Shown: piece after piece, positions 51,490-58,645 of the stretch
How the letters are laid out: every line of letters begins with the position of its first letter
Numbering within the stretch: position 1 is the first letter of the stretch
NCBI GenBank assembly: GCA_017550645.1
Contig: JAFZOI010000013.1
Location: 124,001 to 188,000, forward strand
Length of the DNA: 64,000 nt
Direction: 5' to 3'
Source of the DNA: Oscillospiraceae bacterium
GTDB lineage: Bacteria; Bacillota; Clostridia; Oscillospirales; Oscillospiraceae
The notes under the pieces: model-generated
The model's database searches: none
Seen by the model: the letters and a program-made list of their open reading frames with translations, nothing else
What the model was told of the DNA's origin: nothing
Position numbers and translations under genes: made by a program

Positions 51490-53341
51490 GACCCTTCATA
51501 TCCTCCGCTTCGTTTTTCCCGAAGGCTGAAATGGTGGCGGGCTGCCCTGAATGCATTCTTTGCAGGGCAAGCCGGAGCAGATCTCTGATTTCAAAGACGC
51601 TGTCTGCGCTTGAAACAGCTTTGCCGCAGGTATAAGAAATCTTGTATTCCTGATTCAGATTGTTGTATTTCGCGACCTGACGTCCGATCGCCTCCAAGAT
51701 CACATCCAGCTTGTCGGACGAGCAATCCGGGAAGAAAGCGTAGAAAATGCCGTTGCCGTTATGCCCGACAAATCCGTACAGGTCGCCGAAGCTCTTCAGG
51801 ATCATGGCAAAATCCTTCAGCACTTCATCGCCGGTTTCTCGCCCGAACTCACTTGACAGATCGCTCAGTGAATCCATCTTCAACGCCATGCATGCGAAAT
51901 TCTCATTAAGGGCCTTGTCCGACCATTCGTCGATATACGCGTCACACTTGGCTCTGTTGGGCAGTTGAACCGTTTTGTCCACATAGCGGAAATAGTCGAT
52001 AAAGTCGAGAGCTCTCCCCAGCAATATGGCTCCGACGACTCCAACCAACGCAAACAATACGATTGCGATCACAACGTACAATTTGAGATTCACAGCCGAC
52101 TGGACGCTGATGCTGCTGATCATCGCCAGATAATTCGCGCTCAGTTGGCGGTTCAGCTCATGCCCCGATTCTTCCACATACTGATAGTATTCCGTTGCCA
52201 GATTCGCACAGTGATCGATCTTTTGACGGATCTCTTCGGGGGTGAAGGTTTTCCGCGTTTCCGTGCGAAGAGCGGTCCTAAATACGGACAGCAGGTATTC
52301 TTCGTGCTCCTTCTCGATCGTTTTTTGACGGATAATGATGTTGAGATCCACATATTCCCGGATCAGCCCGTCATACGTCGTTTCTTTATCGCCGCTTTCT
52401 TTATCGCGCTCCACATCCTTCAGGATGTACTCTGTACCGACGTCTCCGCCGCTTGAGCTGTGGTAATGGTAATCCATCAATTCCTTGTTGCGCTCACTGT
52501 AATTCTCGATCAGATAGTTCAGGGAATCGGCACGTTCCTGACAGTTTTCGATATACAGCTGGAGATCTTCGCATTTTTCCGTCAGCCGGTTTATCAGCAA
52601 ATCGATATCGTTTGTCTCCACATCGGTCAGGATATCGGCATATAAGCTCGGGATCTCATTATTATATAAAAAGTCGTAGATACGGTACAGATCATTGTAC
52701 GAATATCCCGTTTCCACCGAGCGGAAATATGGATGTGAGGCTCTTTTGTCCAACAAATAATCCAGCACCTCAGAAACGGAATCCTCCAGTACCTGCGCGC
52801 TTTCTATATAGTCGTAATCTCCTTCCGCGAGCACGGAAACGCCATTATTCGGCATCTGTTCCTCAACATATTTTTCGGCATAAAACTCGTAGTAGTTTTT
52901 TATGATCGCATCCAACACGTTTCGGGCATATTCCTCGCCGGTCTCGTCGTCACCTATGTAATACACCCGGTACGTATCTGCGATGTAGGATGGTTCCTCA
53001 CCCTTTTTCAGCAGCGCTTCATTCAGCGTCTGCTGCGCTTCCGAAATCACCTCTTCAACATAGCATTTGGAGCGGATGGCATCGATATTGGCTTGATATC
53101 CAAGATCCGTCAGGGCGGCGTCAATGACGGTCGAAGAGTATATTTCCTCAACATTCAAAGGACTTCCGTCCGGCGTATAGCCCTCTTTGGCCCCGTTGTT
53201 GGTGTACTGAATGACTGTTGATGCAATGTAGCGCTGCTGAGACTTTCCATAGAAAAGGATAGCTATAGCGCCGATGACGGACACGAGAAAGATCAGCAGA
53301 CTGAATTGCTTCAGATAACGAAGCACACTGAATTTTCTCAT
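51446..53341 (-). CDS. Wzz-like polysaccharide co-polymerase fused to a degenerate GGDEF domain
   Basis: 631 residues. Helix 1 (about 12-30), a long outer region (about 31-415) with coiled-coil segments (for example LTEKCEDLQLYIENCQER) and helix 2 (about 424-448) give the polysaccharide co-polymerase layout. After it, residues about 460-610 form a GGDEF fold: QLPNRAKCDAYID in place of LTGLPNR, CMALKMDSLSDLSSEFG, ETGDEVLKDFAMILKSF and a late CGKAVSS. The active loop reads HNGNGIFYAF, so GGDEF and the metal Asp are lost and no RxxD site is seen. It cannot be a cyclase; it may bind c-di-GMP, GTP or a partner. Adjacent to a second Wzz-like protein. ATGA overlap upstream. Confidence 0.85.
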   Translation of the reverse strand: MRKFSVLRYLKQFSLLIFLVSVIGAIAILFYGKSQQRYIASTVIQYTNNGAKEGYTPDGSPLNVEEIYSSTVIDAALTDLGYQANIDAIRSKCYVEEVISEAQQTLNEALLKKGEEPSYIADTYRVYYIGDDETGEEYARNVLDAIIKNYYEFYAEKYVEEQMPNNGVSVLAEGDYDYIESAQVLEDSVSEVLDYLLDKRASHPYFRSVETGYSYNDLYRIYDFLYNNEIPSLYADILTDVETNDIDLLINRLTEKCEDLQLYIENCQERADSLNYLIENYSERNKELMDYHYHSSSGGDVGTEYILKDVERDKESGDKETTYDGLIREYVDLNIIIRQKTIEKEHEEYLLSVFRTALRTETRKTFTPEEIRQKIDHCANLATEYYQYVEESGHELNRQLSANYLAMISSISVQSAVNLKLYVVIAIVLFALVGVVGAILLGRALDFIDYFRYVDKTVQLPNRAKCDAYIDEWSDKALNENFACMALKMDSLSDLSSEFGRETGDEVLKDFAMILKSFGDLYGFVGHNGNGIFYAFFPDCSSDKLDVILEAIGRQVAKYNNLNQEYKISYTCGKAVSSADSVFEIRDLLRLALQRMHSGQPATISAFGKNEAEDMKGHAETRVTEKDSDAQ

Positions 53342-54684
53342 ACCTCTTTCCCCTTGTCAGAAACAAATTTGTATAGGAACACAACAATAAATGCAGCGAA
53401 AACGATCATTATTGCATACAGGAGCGAGGGAAGGAGTCCGGTTTGCTCCGCAAAATCCGCGTTAACGTCGCTGAAGCCGATATAGTTGCGGGATTTTGAG
53501 CTCGAATACGCGCTGTCCACCGCCTGAATATCCGAAGCGAGCGCCTCCAGCGACGCCTCCATCTCAAGGATCATTGCGTCGGCCTTTTCCGTCTTCGTCC
53601 GATTGGAGGAGCCTGCCTTCAGCTTTTCCGTCAGATAGCGGTTATACTCGATCTGTTTCAAGCGCTCCGCTGCGCCCGTAAGCTGTGCTTCTGCGTGCAA
53701 TGCCATTTTGTCCATCCCTGTTTTGGTCTTGGACATATAATACTGGGTAGTCTCATCTTGGGTCGGGATCATGACTACAGCGCTCATGGCGGTATCATAC
53801 ATCTGAATCCCCTTAATGTCTTCTTCGTATGCGGCCATCATTTTGCTGTGCATCAGGCTATCCATGCGTATCTTGTAATCCAACATGCTGATAAGCCCTG
53901 TCTTGTCGTTCGCAATGCCGTTTTCAATAATATAGGAACGCAGTCTGGCAAGATCATATGAATAAAAGGTGCTCACACGTTGTTCCAGAGCGGAAAAGGT
54001 GATCCCGGTATTCGGATCCTGAAAGTTTTTGCTTTCCCGCTCGCGAAGCTGCACGTAGTTTTCCATTTGACTGCACTTCAGCGCTAACAGGTCGACCTTC
54101 ATCAGATACTCATCATTGAATTTCAGATCGTCGACGTCGAAAGACAAGATGGAGTGGTTGAAGCCATAGTGCTCCACGAAGTATTCGCGGTAAGCCCTGC
54201 ATAGGAGCGAAAGCATGTCTTCCGCGGTGATCCCGCCAAATGAACCGTTGTCGGTCACTCTGACAATATATGAGGTGCTGATATAATTGACGCTGCCGCT
54301 GATGCTTTTGTCATGCGTTGCCTGTACACTGACGCATTTGCTCAGTTCCTCCGGGGTCGTTTTGCCTTCTAGACCGGCGCAGTCGATCAGCCGCTCCATT
54401 ACCTCGCCGCTCCTGATCTCGAAAATGTTGAACCGCGTCTGGTTGGGCGTCAGTCCTTTGGAGGCCTCCTCATAATCCAACGAAAGGATCGTGTCGGCTG
54501 TATGAAGGTTTCTGATATAGTGAAAGCCGCACAATGCCGCGAAAATGATCAGAAAGGAAACGAGAATGACGATCCTCCGCTTCCAAAACGCCTCAAGAGC
54601 ATTATGCAGACTGCGCCGCCCTTTGCCCCGACTACCGGCAGAAACCGTGTCTCCAGCCGTTCTCAATCTGTTTTTCTCTTTCAT
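53338..54684 (-). CDS. Wzz-like polysaccharide co-polymerase, second copy
   Basis: 448 residues. A basic N terminus, helix 1 (about 37-54), a long helical outer region and helix 2 (about 421-441) with a short basic tail (KFVSDKGKEV) match the two-helix co-polymerase layout; no tyrosine-kinase or GGDEF domain follows. AYSSSKSRNYIGFSD just before helix 2 is Pro-poor, unlike classic Wzz. GGAGATAGGC precedes the ATG. The 4-base overlap with the GGDEF-fused protein suggests that the two form a hetero-complex. Confidence 0.78.
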   Translation of the reverse strand: MKEKNRLRTAGDTVSAGSRGKGRRSLHNALEAFWKRRIVILVSFLIIFAALCGFHYIRNLHTADTILSLDYEEASKGLTPNQTRFNIFEIRSGEVMERLIDCAGLEGKTTPEELSKCVSVQATHDKSISGSVNYISTSYIVRVTDNGSFGGITAEDMLSLLCRAYREYFVEHYGFNHSILSFDVDDLKFNDEYLMKVDLLALKCSQMENYVQLRERESKNFQDPNTGITFSALEQRVSTFYSYDLARLRSYIIENGIANDKTGLISMLDYKIRMDSLMHSKMMAAYEEDIKGIQMYDTAMSAVVMIPTQDETTQYYMSKTKTGMDKMALHAEAQLTGAAERLKQIEYNRYLTEKLKAGSSNRTKTEKADAMILEMEASLEALASDIQAVDSAYSSSKSRNYIGFSDVNADFAEQTGLLPSLLYAIMIVFAAFIVVFLYKFVSDKGKEV

Positions 54685-54782
54685 TGCCTATCTCCTTCTT
54701 GACTCTGGATCAGTCTCTTGACAGGCTGCGTGGCATCCGTCTTCGACCGTCTTCCCGTATGGAGGCTGCGCCCTGAAAACGC

Positions 54783-55682
54783 TCAATACCGGTTTATATC
54801 GATCACAACCAGTTCAGGCATGTTGTTGATCCGCGGCGGGAAGCGCTTGGAATCACCGAGTCCCGCGCTGATGATCAGAGTCTGCTGTTTGTCCAAAATG
54901 TATTTCCCCGCGGTGAATTTTGGGAGGAATCCTTCTTCGTTCGAATATATACCGCCAATGAACGGAAGGACCACGATCCCGCCGTGCACGTGTCCCGCGA
55001 TACCAAGATCGAAATCGTATCCGGACAGCTGCGTTTCAAACAGGATCGGGATATGAGCCATGAGAATGCAGTAAGCGGATGGATCGACGTCAGTTTTTTC
55101 CATGAATTCACGTCCGCCGTATTCTTCGAATCCGTGTGCCGTACCTTCCACGCCTATCAGTTGAACGGTATCCTTACCGATCCGGATCTCTTCGACGGCA
55201 TCGCGCAGCAGCTTCAACCCGGCGTTCTCGAATAGTACGGGCAGTTCTTTGTCGTTCCTGTAATAGATACGTTCGCTCTCGTGGTTGCCCAGAACGCCGT
55301 AACATGGCGCGATCTCCGTCAATGCTGACACGAGATCCAGCATGGGCCGGTAGTCATCTTCATCCCGGATGACCATGTCGCCCAAAAACAGGATAAGGTC
55401 AGGCTTAAGGGCCCGAAGGTCGGAAATCAGCGTTCCGTTGTTTTCTCCGTATTTCCGGTCGTGGATATCAGAGATGACAGCGATCCGAATGCCGTCGCTG
55501 ACTTTCCGGGACGATTCCTGATAGAAGGTGATCCTGTAGTGTGTTTTTGTATAACGTCCGTAGAAGAACACCGCTGACCCGCTGATTAGCGCCAGCAGGA
55601 GCAGGACGATCAAAACGCGAAGGAGGATTTTTCGTTTTTTCCTTGCCGGCTCCTTCGGCGCGGCTGTGGTCTTCGTCGTCAT
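54783..55682 (-). CDS. Membrane-anchored metallophosphoesterase
   Basis: 299 residues from ATG 55682; a GTG at 55706 is possible but has a weak ribosome site. One helix (about 20-40) anchors a calcineurin-like domain with AVISDIHDRKYG, LILFLGDMV, GVLGNHESER, LMAHIPI and GIAGHVHGG, a complete dinuclear metal set. Related YkuE/YaeI-type proteins act on lipids or lipid-linked phosphates outside the membrane. As the first gene of the locus it may recycle undecaprenyl pyrophosphate or trim the polymer, which is inference. Confidence 0.88.
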   Translation of the reverse strand: MTTKTTAAPKEPARKKRKILLRVLIVLLLLALISGSAVFFYGRYTKTHYRITFYQESSRKVSDGIRIAVISDIHDRKYGENNGTLISDLRALKPDLILFLGDMVIRDEDDYRPMLDLVSALTEIAPCYGVLGNHESERIYYRNDKELPVLFENAGLKLLRDAVEEIRIGKDTVQLIGVEGTAHGFEEYGGREFMEKTDVDPSAYCILMAHIPILFETQLSGYDFDLGIAGHVHGGIVVLPFIGGIYSNEEGFLPKFTAGKYILDKQQTLIISAGLGDSKRFPPRINNMPELVVIDINRY

Positions 55683-55791
55683 GGCTGTAGATTCTCCGGC
55701 TTTCACCTGATGTTGTTATGCTCGTAGCTCCCGACCGTATCACGCGTGTAGATCGCATTCCTCACGTCATCGGAAGGAGAACCGGAACAGG

Positions 55792-55854
55792 CGGGACAAT
55801 CTGACCCTTCAGACCCGTTTATCTATCAGTAAGATCAGACCTGATCCCGTCCCG
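55792..55854 (-). promoter_or_regulatory. Structured 5' leader element of the exopolysaccharide operon
   Basis: Within the roughly 210-base leader an outer CGGGAC/GTCCCG pair (55854-55849 with 55797-55792) encloses two hairpins, GATCAGGTCTGATC and TCTGA-AGGG-TCAGA, a three-way-junction shape. It does not match c-di-GMP, preQ1 or other riboswitches I know. It could be an antitermination or EAR-like element. Confidence 0.45.
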
Positions 55855-55900
55855 ACATGGTCATTCCTGAAGGTTTCGTTGACAGCAAAATACTAAAAAT

Positions 55901-55930
55901 ATTATATCATATCGGAAAAGCTACAATCAA
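55901..55930 (-). promoter_or_regulatory. Promoter of the exopolysaccharide operon
   Basis: Minus strand TTGATT (55930-55925), 18 bases, TATAAT (55906-55901) in an AT-rich island; it would start the leader near 55895. The stretch 55707-56220 contains no gene: leader, promoter and an inverted-repeat element fill it. Confidence 0.65.
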
Positions 55931-56121
55931 GGAGAAGCTTACGGAAATATCGGCATTTGACATCGTCTTTATCTTGAGGAGCTGAACCGGCAAGGCCTGA
56001 ATACTCCGGGAAAACGATGCGGGTCATATCCCCATCGGCTCCCGCCCTTCGGGCGGAACCGCCGAGGGATGACACGGGTGTCCGGGGATTGGCCAAGGTT
56101 CTTATTCATGCTTTTATCCCA

Positions 56122-56210
56122 GCGGGGACTCGCCCGCCTGCGGGCGGGCCGTCTCGCGGCTCTGACGTGCCACCGGCACGTCATTCACTACCGCGAGTTC
56201 GAGTCCCCGC
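56122..56210. repeat. Cloverleaf-like inverted repeat built from tRNA-Lys T-arm copies
   Basis: GCGGGGACTCG (56122-56132) and CGAGTCCCCGC (56200-56210) are perfect 11-bp inverted copies of the T-arm/acceptor region of the nearby tRNA-Lys. Nested inside are a GC-rich CCCGCC...GGCGGG arm, CTCGCGG (56153-56159) with CCGCGAG (56191-56197), and a 9-bp hairpin TGACGTGCC-ACC-GGCACGTCA (56163-56183). Confidence 0.7.
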
Positions 56211-56220
56211 CTCGAATGCA

Positions 56221-56256
56221 AATAACAAGACCGCCCAGATGGGCGGTCTTGTTATT
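56221..56256. terminator. Terminator of the tRNA cluster
   Basis: AATAACAAGACCGCCC-AGAT-GGGCGGTCTTGTTATT, a perfect 16-bp stem directly after the tRNA-Lys CCA end. Confidence 0.9.
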
Positions 56257-56332
56257 TGGTGACCCAGCGGGGACTCGAACCCCGGACACCCTGCTTAAAA
56301 GGCAGGTGCTCTGCCGCCTGAGCTACTGGGTC
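56257..56332 (-). tRNA. tRNA-Lys (anticodon TTT)
   Basis: 76 bases with full cloverleaf; acceptor GACCCAG pairs with CTGGGTC, anticodon loop CTTTTAA, T-loop GGTTCGAGTCC, encoded CCA. Its 3' end is the right copy of the 16-bp direct repeat. Confidence 0.96.
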
Positions 56333-56337
56333 TTATT

Positions 56338-56411
56338 TGGCTGGGATGGCAGGACTCGAACCTGCAATATCAGAGTCAAAGTCTGGTGTGTTGCCGTTAC
56401 ACTACATCCCA
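56338..56411 (-). tRNA. tRNA-Gln (anticodon TTG)
   Basis: 74 bases; acceptor TGGGATG/CATCCCA, anticodon loop CTTTGAC, CCA encoded. The first anticodon-stem pair is a C-A mismatch. Confidence 0.94.
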
Positions 56412-56440
56412 GTATCGCTGCAGGTCTCTGCCTTTTATTT

Positions 56441-56474
56441 TAATGAATTGCCCCTGAAAAGGGGCAATTCATTA
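56441..56474 (-). terminator. Hairpin inside the tRNA cluster
   Basis: TAATGAATTGCCCC and GGGGCAATTCATTA around a 6-base loop, a 14-bp perfect stem between tRNA-His and tRNA-Gln. It could terminate or act as a processing spacer. Confidence 0.6.
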
Positions 56475-56480
56475 AATCTG

Positions 56481-56557
<77 letters not shown>

Positions 56558-56595
56558 CGTATTCAATTCAAAGGCCCGGACGGGCCGCGATCTTT

Positions 56596-56672
56596 TGGCA
56601 CGCCAAAAGGGATTCGAACCCCTGACCTACTGCTTAGAAGGCAGTTGCTCTATCCTGCTGAGCTATTGGCGC
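56596..56672 (-). tRNA. tRNA-Arg (anticodon TCT)
   Basis: 77 bases; anticodon loop CTTCTAA on ACTGC/GCAGT, CCA encoded. Confidence 0.95.
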
Positions 56673-56686
56673 ATATAGGCGAATGC

Positions 56687-56760
56687 TGGAGCGGGTGATG
56701 AGAATCGAACTCACGTACCCAGCTTGGAAGGCTGGTATTCTGCCATTGAATTACACCCGC
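56687..56760 (-). tRNA. tRNA-Gly (anticodon TCC)
   Basis: 74 bases; anticodon loop CTTCCAA on CCAGC/GCTGG, acceptor GCGGGTG, CCA encoded. First tRNA of the cluster. Confidence 0.95.
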
Positions 56761-56777
56761 ACCTGAACCGCTTGACG

Positions 56778-56807
56778 ATAATAACACACCGCCGCCTCGA
56801 TTGTCAA
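56778..56807 (-). promoter_or_regulatory. Promoter of the tRNA cluster
   Basis: Minus strand TTGACA (56807-56802), 18 bases, TATTAT (56783-56778), about 18 bases before tRNA-Gly. Confidence 0.65.
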
Positions 56808-56833
56808 TAGCTTTCGGGCTATCGGCGGTCTTT

Positions 56834-57898
56834 TTATGAGATTTCCGCGTCGCAGTAGCTGCAGCGGCGCTCCTCCCCTTCGCCGATGAAAAGCGCGGGA
56901 AGCTCGGGCTCAAACTTGGTGATGCATTTCGGGTTCCTGCAAAGCCCCTTCTGCTTTTCCGCAGGCGGCGCCTCAGGCTGTCTCGGAAGCTTGGACAGAG
57001 TCATGAGCAGGGCCATTCGGACGAACATGCCGTACCTCGCCTGCCTGAAATATGCCGCGCGCGGATCGGAATCGACGTCGGTTGCTATCTCGTCCACCCT
57101 CGGCAGGGGGTGCATGACGAGCATGTCCTTTTTGGCAAGCTGCATCTTCGCGGCGGTCAGGATATATACGCCCTTATTGCGCTCGTATTCGGCCGGATCC
57201 TCGAAGCGCTCGCGCTGGATGCGCGTCATATACAGCACGTCGAGCTGCGGAAGGCACGATTCGAGATTCGTGATCTCGATGAACTTCTGCCCGGACTGCT
57301 TGAGGAACGTCAGCATATAATTCGGCAGGGCCAGCTCGCGCGGGGAGATGAGATAATACGTCACGTTCTTGAATTTTGAGAGGCCGAGTATCAGCGAATG
57401 GACGGTCCGGCCGTTTCTCAGGTCGCCGCAGATGCCTACCTGCAGGCCGTCGACGCCGCCTCGATGAGCCGTGATCGTCGTGAGGTCGGCAAGGGTCTGC
57501 GTGGGGTGCATATGCGCGCCGTCGCCTGCGTTGACGACGGGGACCTCCGAATACATCGACGCGGCGAGCGCCGAGCCCTCATAGGGGCTGCGCACAACGA
57601 TGAGATCAGAGTATCCGGAGCACATGCGTATGGTGTCCATGAGCGTCTCGCCCTTGGAGGTCGAGGTCGCGCTCGGATTTGAGAAGCCGAAAACGCTGCC
57701 GCCGAGGCGCATCATCGCCGCCTGAAAGGAGAAATTCGTGCGCGTGCTCGGCTCGAAGAACAGCGTCGCCATGACCTTGCCGCGGCAGGCGTCGGAATAG
57801 TCGCCGGGATGGTCCATTATATCGCGCGCAAGACGATAGAGATCGTTCCACTCGTCCATCGTCAGCGTCTCGATGCTGATAAGGTGCCTCAGCGCCAT
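56834..57898 (-). CDS. pyrB: Aspartate carbamoyltransferase fused to a PyrI-type zinc ribbon
   Basis: 354 residues from ATG 57898 (GGAGGAG upstream). Residues 1-about 305 are a complete PyrB: FFEPSTRTNFSFQAAM, DGAHMHPTQTLADL and VMHPLPRVDEIATDVD. After a short Pro/Ala linker the last 40 residues carry CRNPKC and CSYC, the C-x4-C plus C-x2-C zinc set of the regulatory PyrI subunit, but the PyrI allosteric domain is absent. The zinc unit probably mimics the PyrI contact that stabilises the trimer. It makes carbamoyl-aspartate for pyrimidines. Monocistronic here with its own promoter. Confidence 0.93.
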   Translation of the reverse strand: MALRHLISIETLTMDEWNDLYRLARDIMDHPGDYSDACRGKVMATLFFEPSTRTNFSFQAAMMRLGGSVFGFSNPSATSTSKGETLMDTIRMCSGYSDLIVVRSPYEGSALAASMYSEVPVVNAGDGAHMHPTQTLADLTTITAHRGGVDGLQVGICGDLRNGRTVHSLILGLSKFKNVTYYLISPRELALPNYMLTFLKQSGQKFIEITNLESCLPQLDVLYMTRIQRERFEDPAEYERNKGVYILTAAKMQLAKKDMLVMHPLPRVDEIATDVDSDPRAAYFRQARYGMFVRMALLMTLSKLPRQPEAPPAEKQKGLCRNPKCITKFEPELPALFIGEGEERRCSYCDAEIS

Positions 57899-57941
57899 TC
57901 GTTCTCCTCCTTCGTCCGGCGTTTCCTTTACGTTGAAAGCT

Positions 57942-57970
57942 ATTATAACAGCACGCGGCGCGGTATTCAA
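57942..57970 (-). promoter_or_regulatory. Sigma-A promoter of pyrB
   Basis: Minus strand TTGAAT (57970-57965), 17 bases, TATAAT (57947-57942). No PyrR-type attenuator fits in the short leader. Confidence 0.75.
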
Positions 57971-57989
57971 GCAAAATTATCTCGTATTA

Positions 57990-58018
57990 TTGCCTTATTC
58001 GACGCCGCATGCTATAAT
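57990..58018 (+). promoter_or_regulatory. Sigma-A promoter of the DivIVA-like gene
   Basis: TTGCCT (57990-57995), 17 bases, TATAAT (58013-58018); divergent from pyrB. Confidence 0.7.
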
Positions 58019-58066
58019 TTAAGGGCAAAAACGACACATATACTATGCCGGAGGAGGCTTGACGCC

Positions 58067-58645
58067 GTGAGTGACAAGAAATTCCGCAGCAGTCTTTTCG
58101 GCGGTTTCAATCGCGACGACGTTGTAAAGTATATCGAGAAGGCGTCGGAAAAGACCGCCGAATACAGAGCAGAAAGCGTCAAATACCATGAGCTCGTCCT
58201 TGCAAATCAGAAGCTTCAGGACAAGTTCAACGCCCTGCAGAAAGAGTTCGGCGACCTCTCCGCCGAGGCGGACGCTCTTCGGGACGAGCTGCGCGGAAAG
58301 CAGGCTGAGATCGAAGGGCTGCAGGCCCGACTCGAGCCCGCGGAAGCCGCAGCGGCCGAGTTCGAAGCGACGAAGGATCGCCTCGCCGAGATGGAGATAG
58401 CCGCGGCCAAGCGAGCCGCCGAGATAGAGCGCGAAGCGAAAGAGCAGGCCGACGCGGTCGCCGAAAAGTGCTCCAGAAGCCTCGATAAGCTCAAAGCCGA
58501 ATACATCTCCGCGAGCGAGGACGCCGAGAGCACTGCCGCTCATCTTCTCAGCGAGGCTGAGCGCATCTCCCGCCGCATGACTACGCTCGGCGCGATGCTC
58601 GCGGACAGCGCGGACGCTTTTTCCGAGCTCGATTTCAGGCGCTGA
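58067..58645 (+). CDS. DivIVA-like coiled-coil protein
   Basis: 192 residues from GTG 58067, nine bases after GGAGGAGG. The N terminus FRSSLFGGFNRDDVVKYIEK matches the membrane-curvature-binding start of DivIVA family proteins. It is followed by an almost unbroken coiled coil (about 35-150, very rich in Glu, Ala, Lys) and a short C-terminal helix. Such proteins mark poles or septa and recruit division, cell-wall or sporulation factors. It is short compared with full DivIVA and may be a paralogue. First gene of a three-gene plus-strand unit with the fumarase subunit and nitroreductase. Confidence 0.82.
   Translation: MSDKKFRSSLFGGFNRDDVVKYIEKASEKTAEYRAESVKYHELVLANQKLQDKFNALQKEFGDLSAEADALRDELRGKQAEIEGLQARLEPAEAAAAEFEATKDRLAEMEIAAAKRAAEIEREAKEQADAVAEKCSRSLDKLKAEYISASEDAESTAAHLLSEAERISRRMTTLGAMLADSADAFSELDFRR

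Larger units (their letters stand above)
39663..56269. mobile_element. Candidate tRNA-Lys-anchored exopolysaccharide island
   Basis: A 16.6-kb segment lies between two direct copies of the tRNA-Lys 3' end and holds only the exopolysaccharide locus plus a rearranged tRNA-like inverted repeat. The intact tRNA points into the segment, as expected when an element inserts at a tRNA 3' end. Its genes look less GC-rich and have more mixed codon use than the flanks. No integrase or mobility gene is visible, so it would be a decayed or passively moved island. Inference. Confidence 0.4.

Noticed and set aside
55707..55900. c-di-GMP riboswitch controlling the exopolysaccharide operon
   Set aside because: Looked for because of the GGDEF-fused co-polymerase; the conserved class I core and tetraloop receptor are absent, as is any class II pattern I know.
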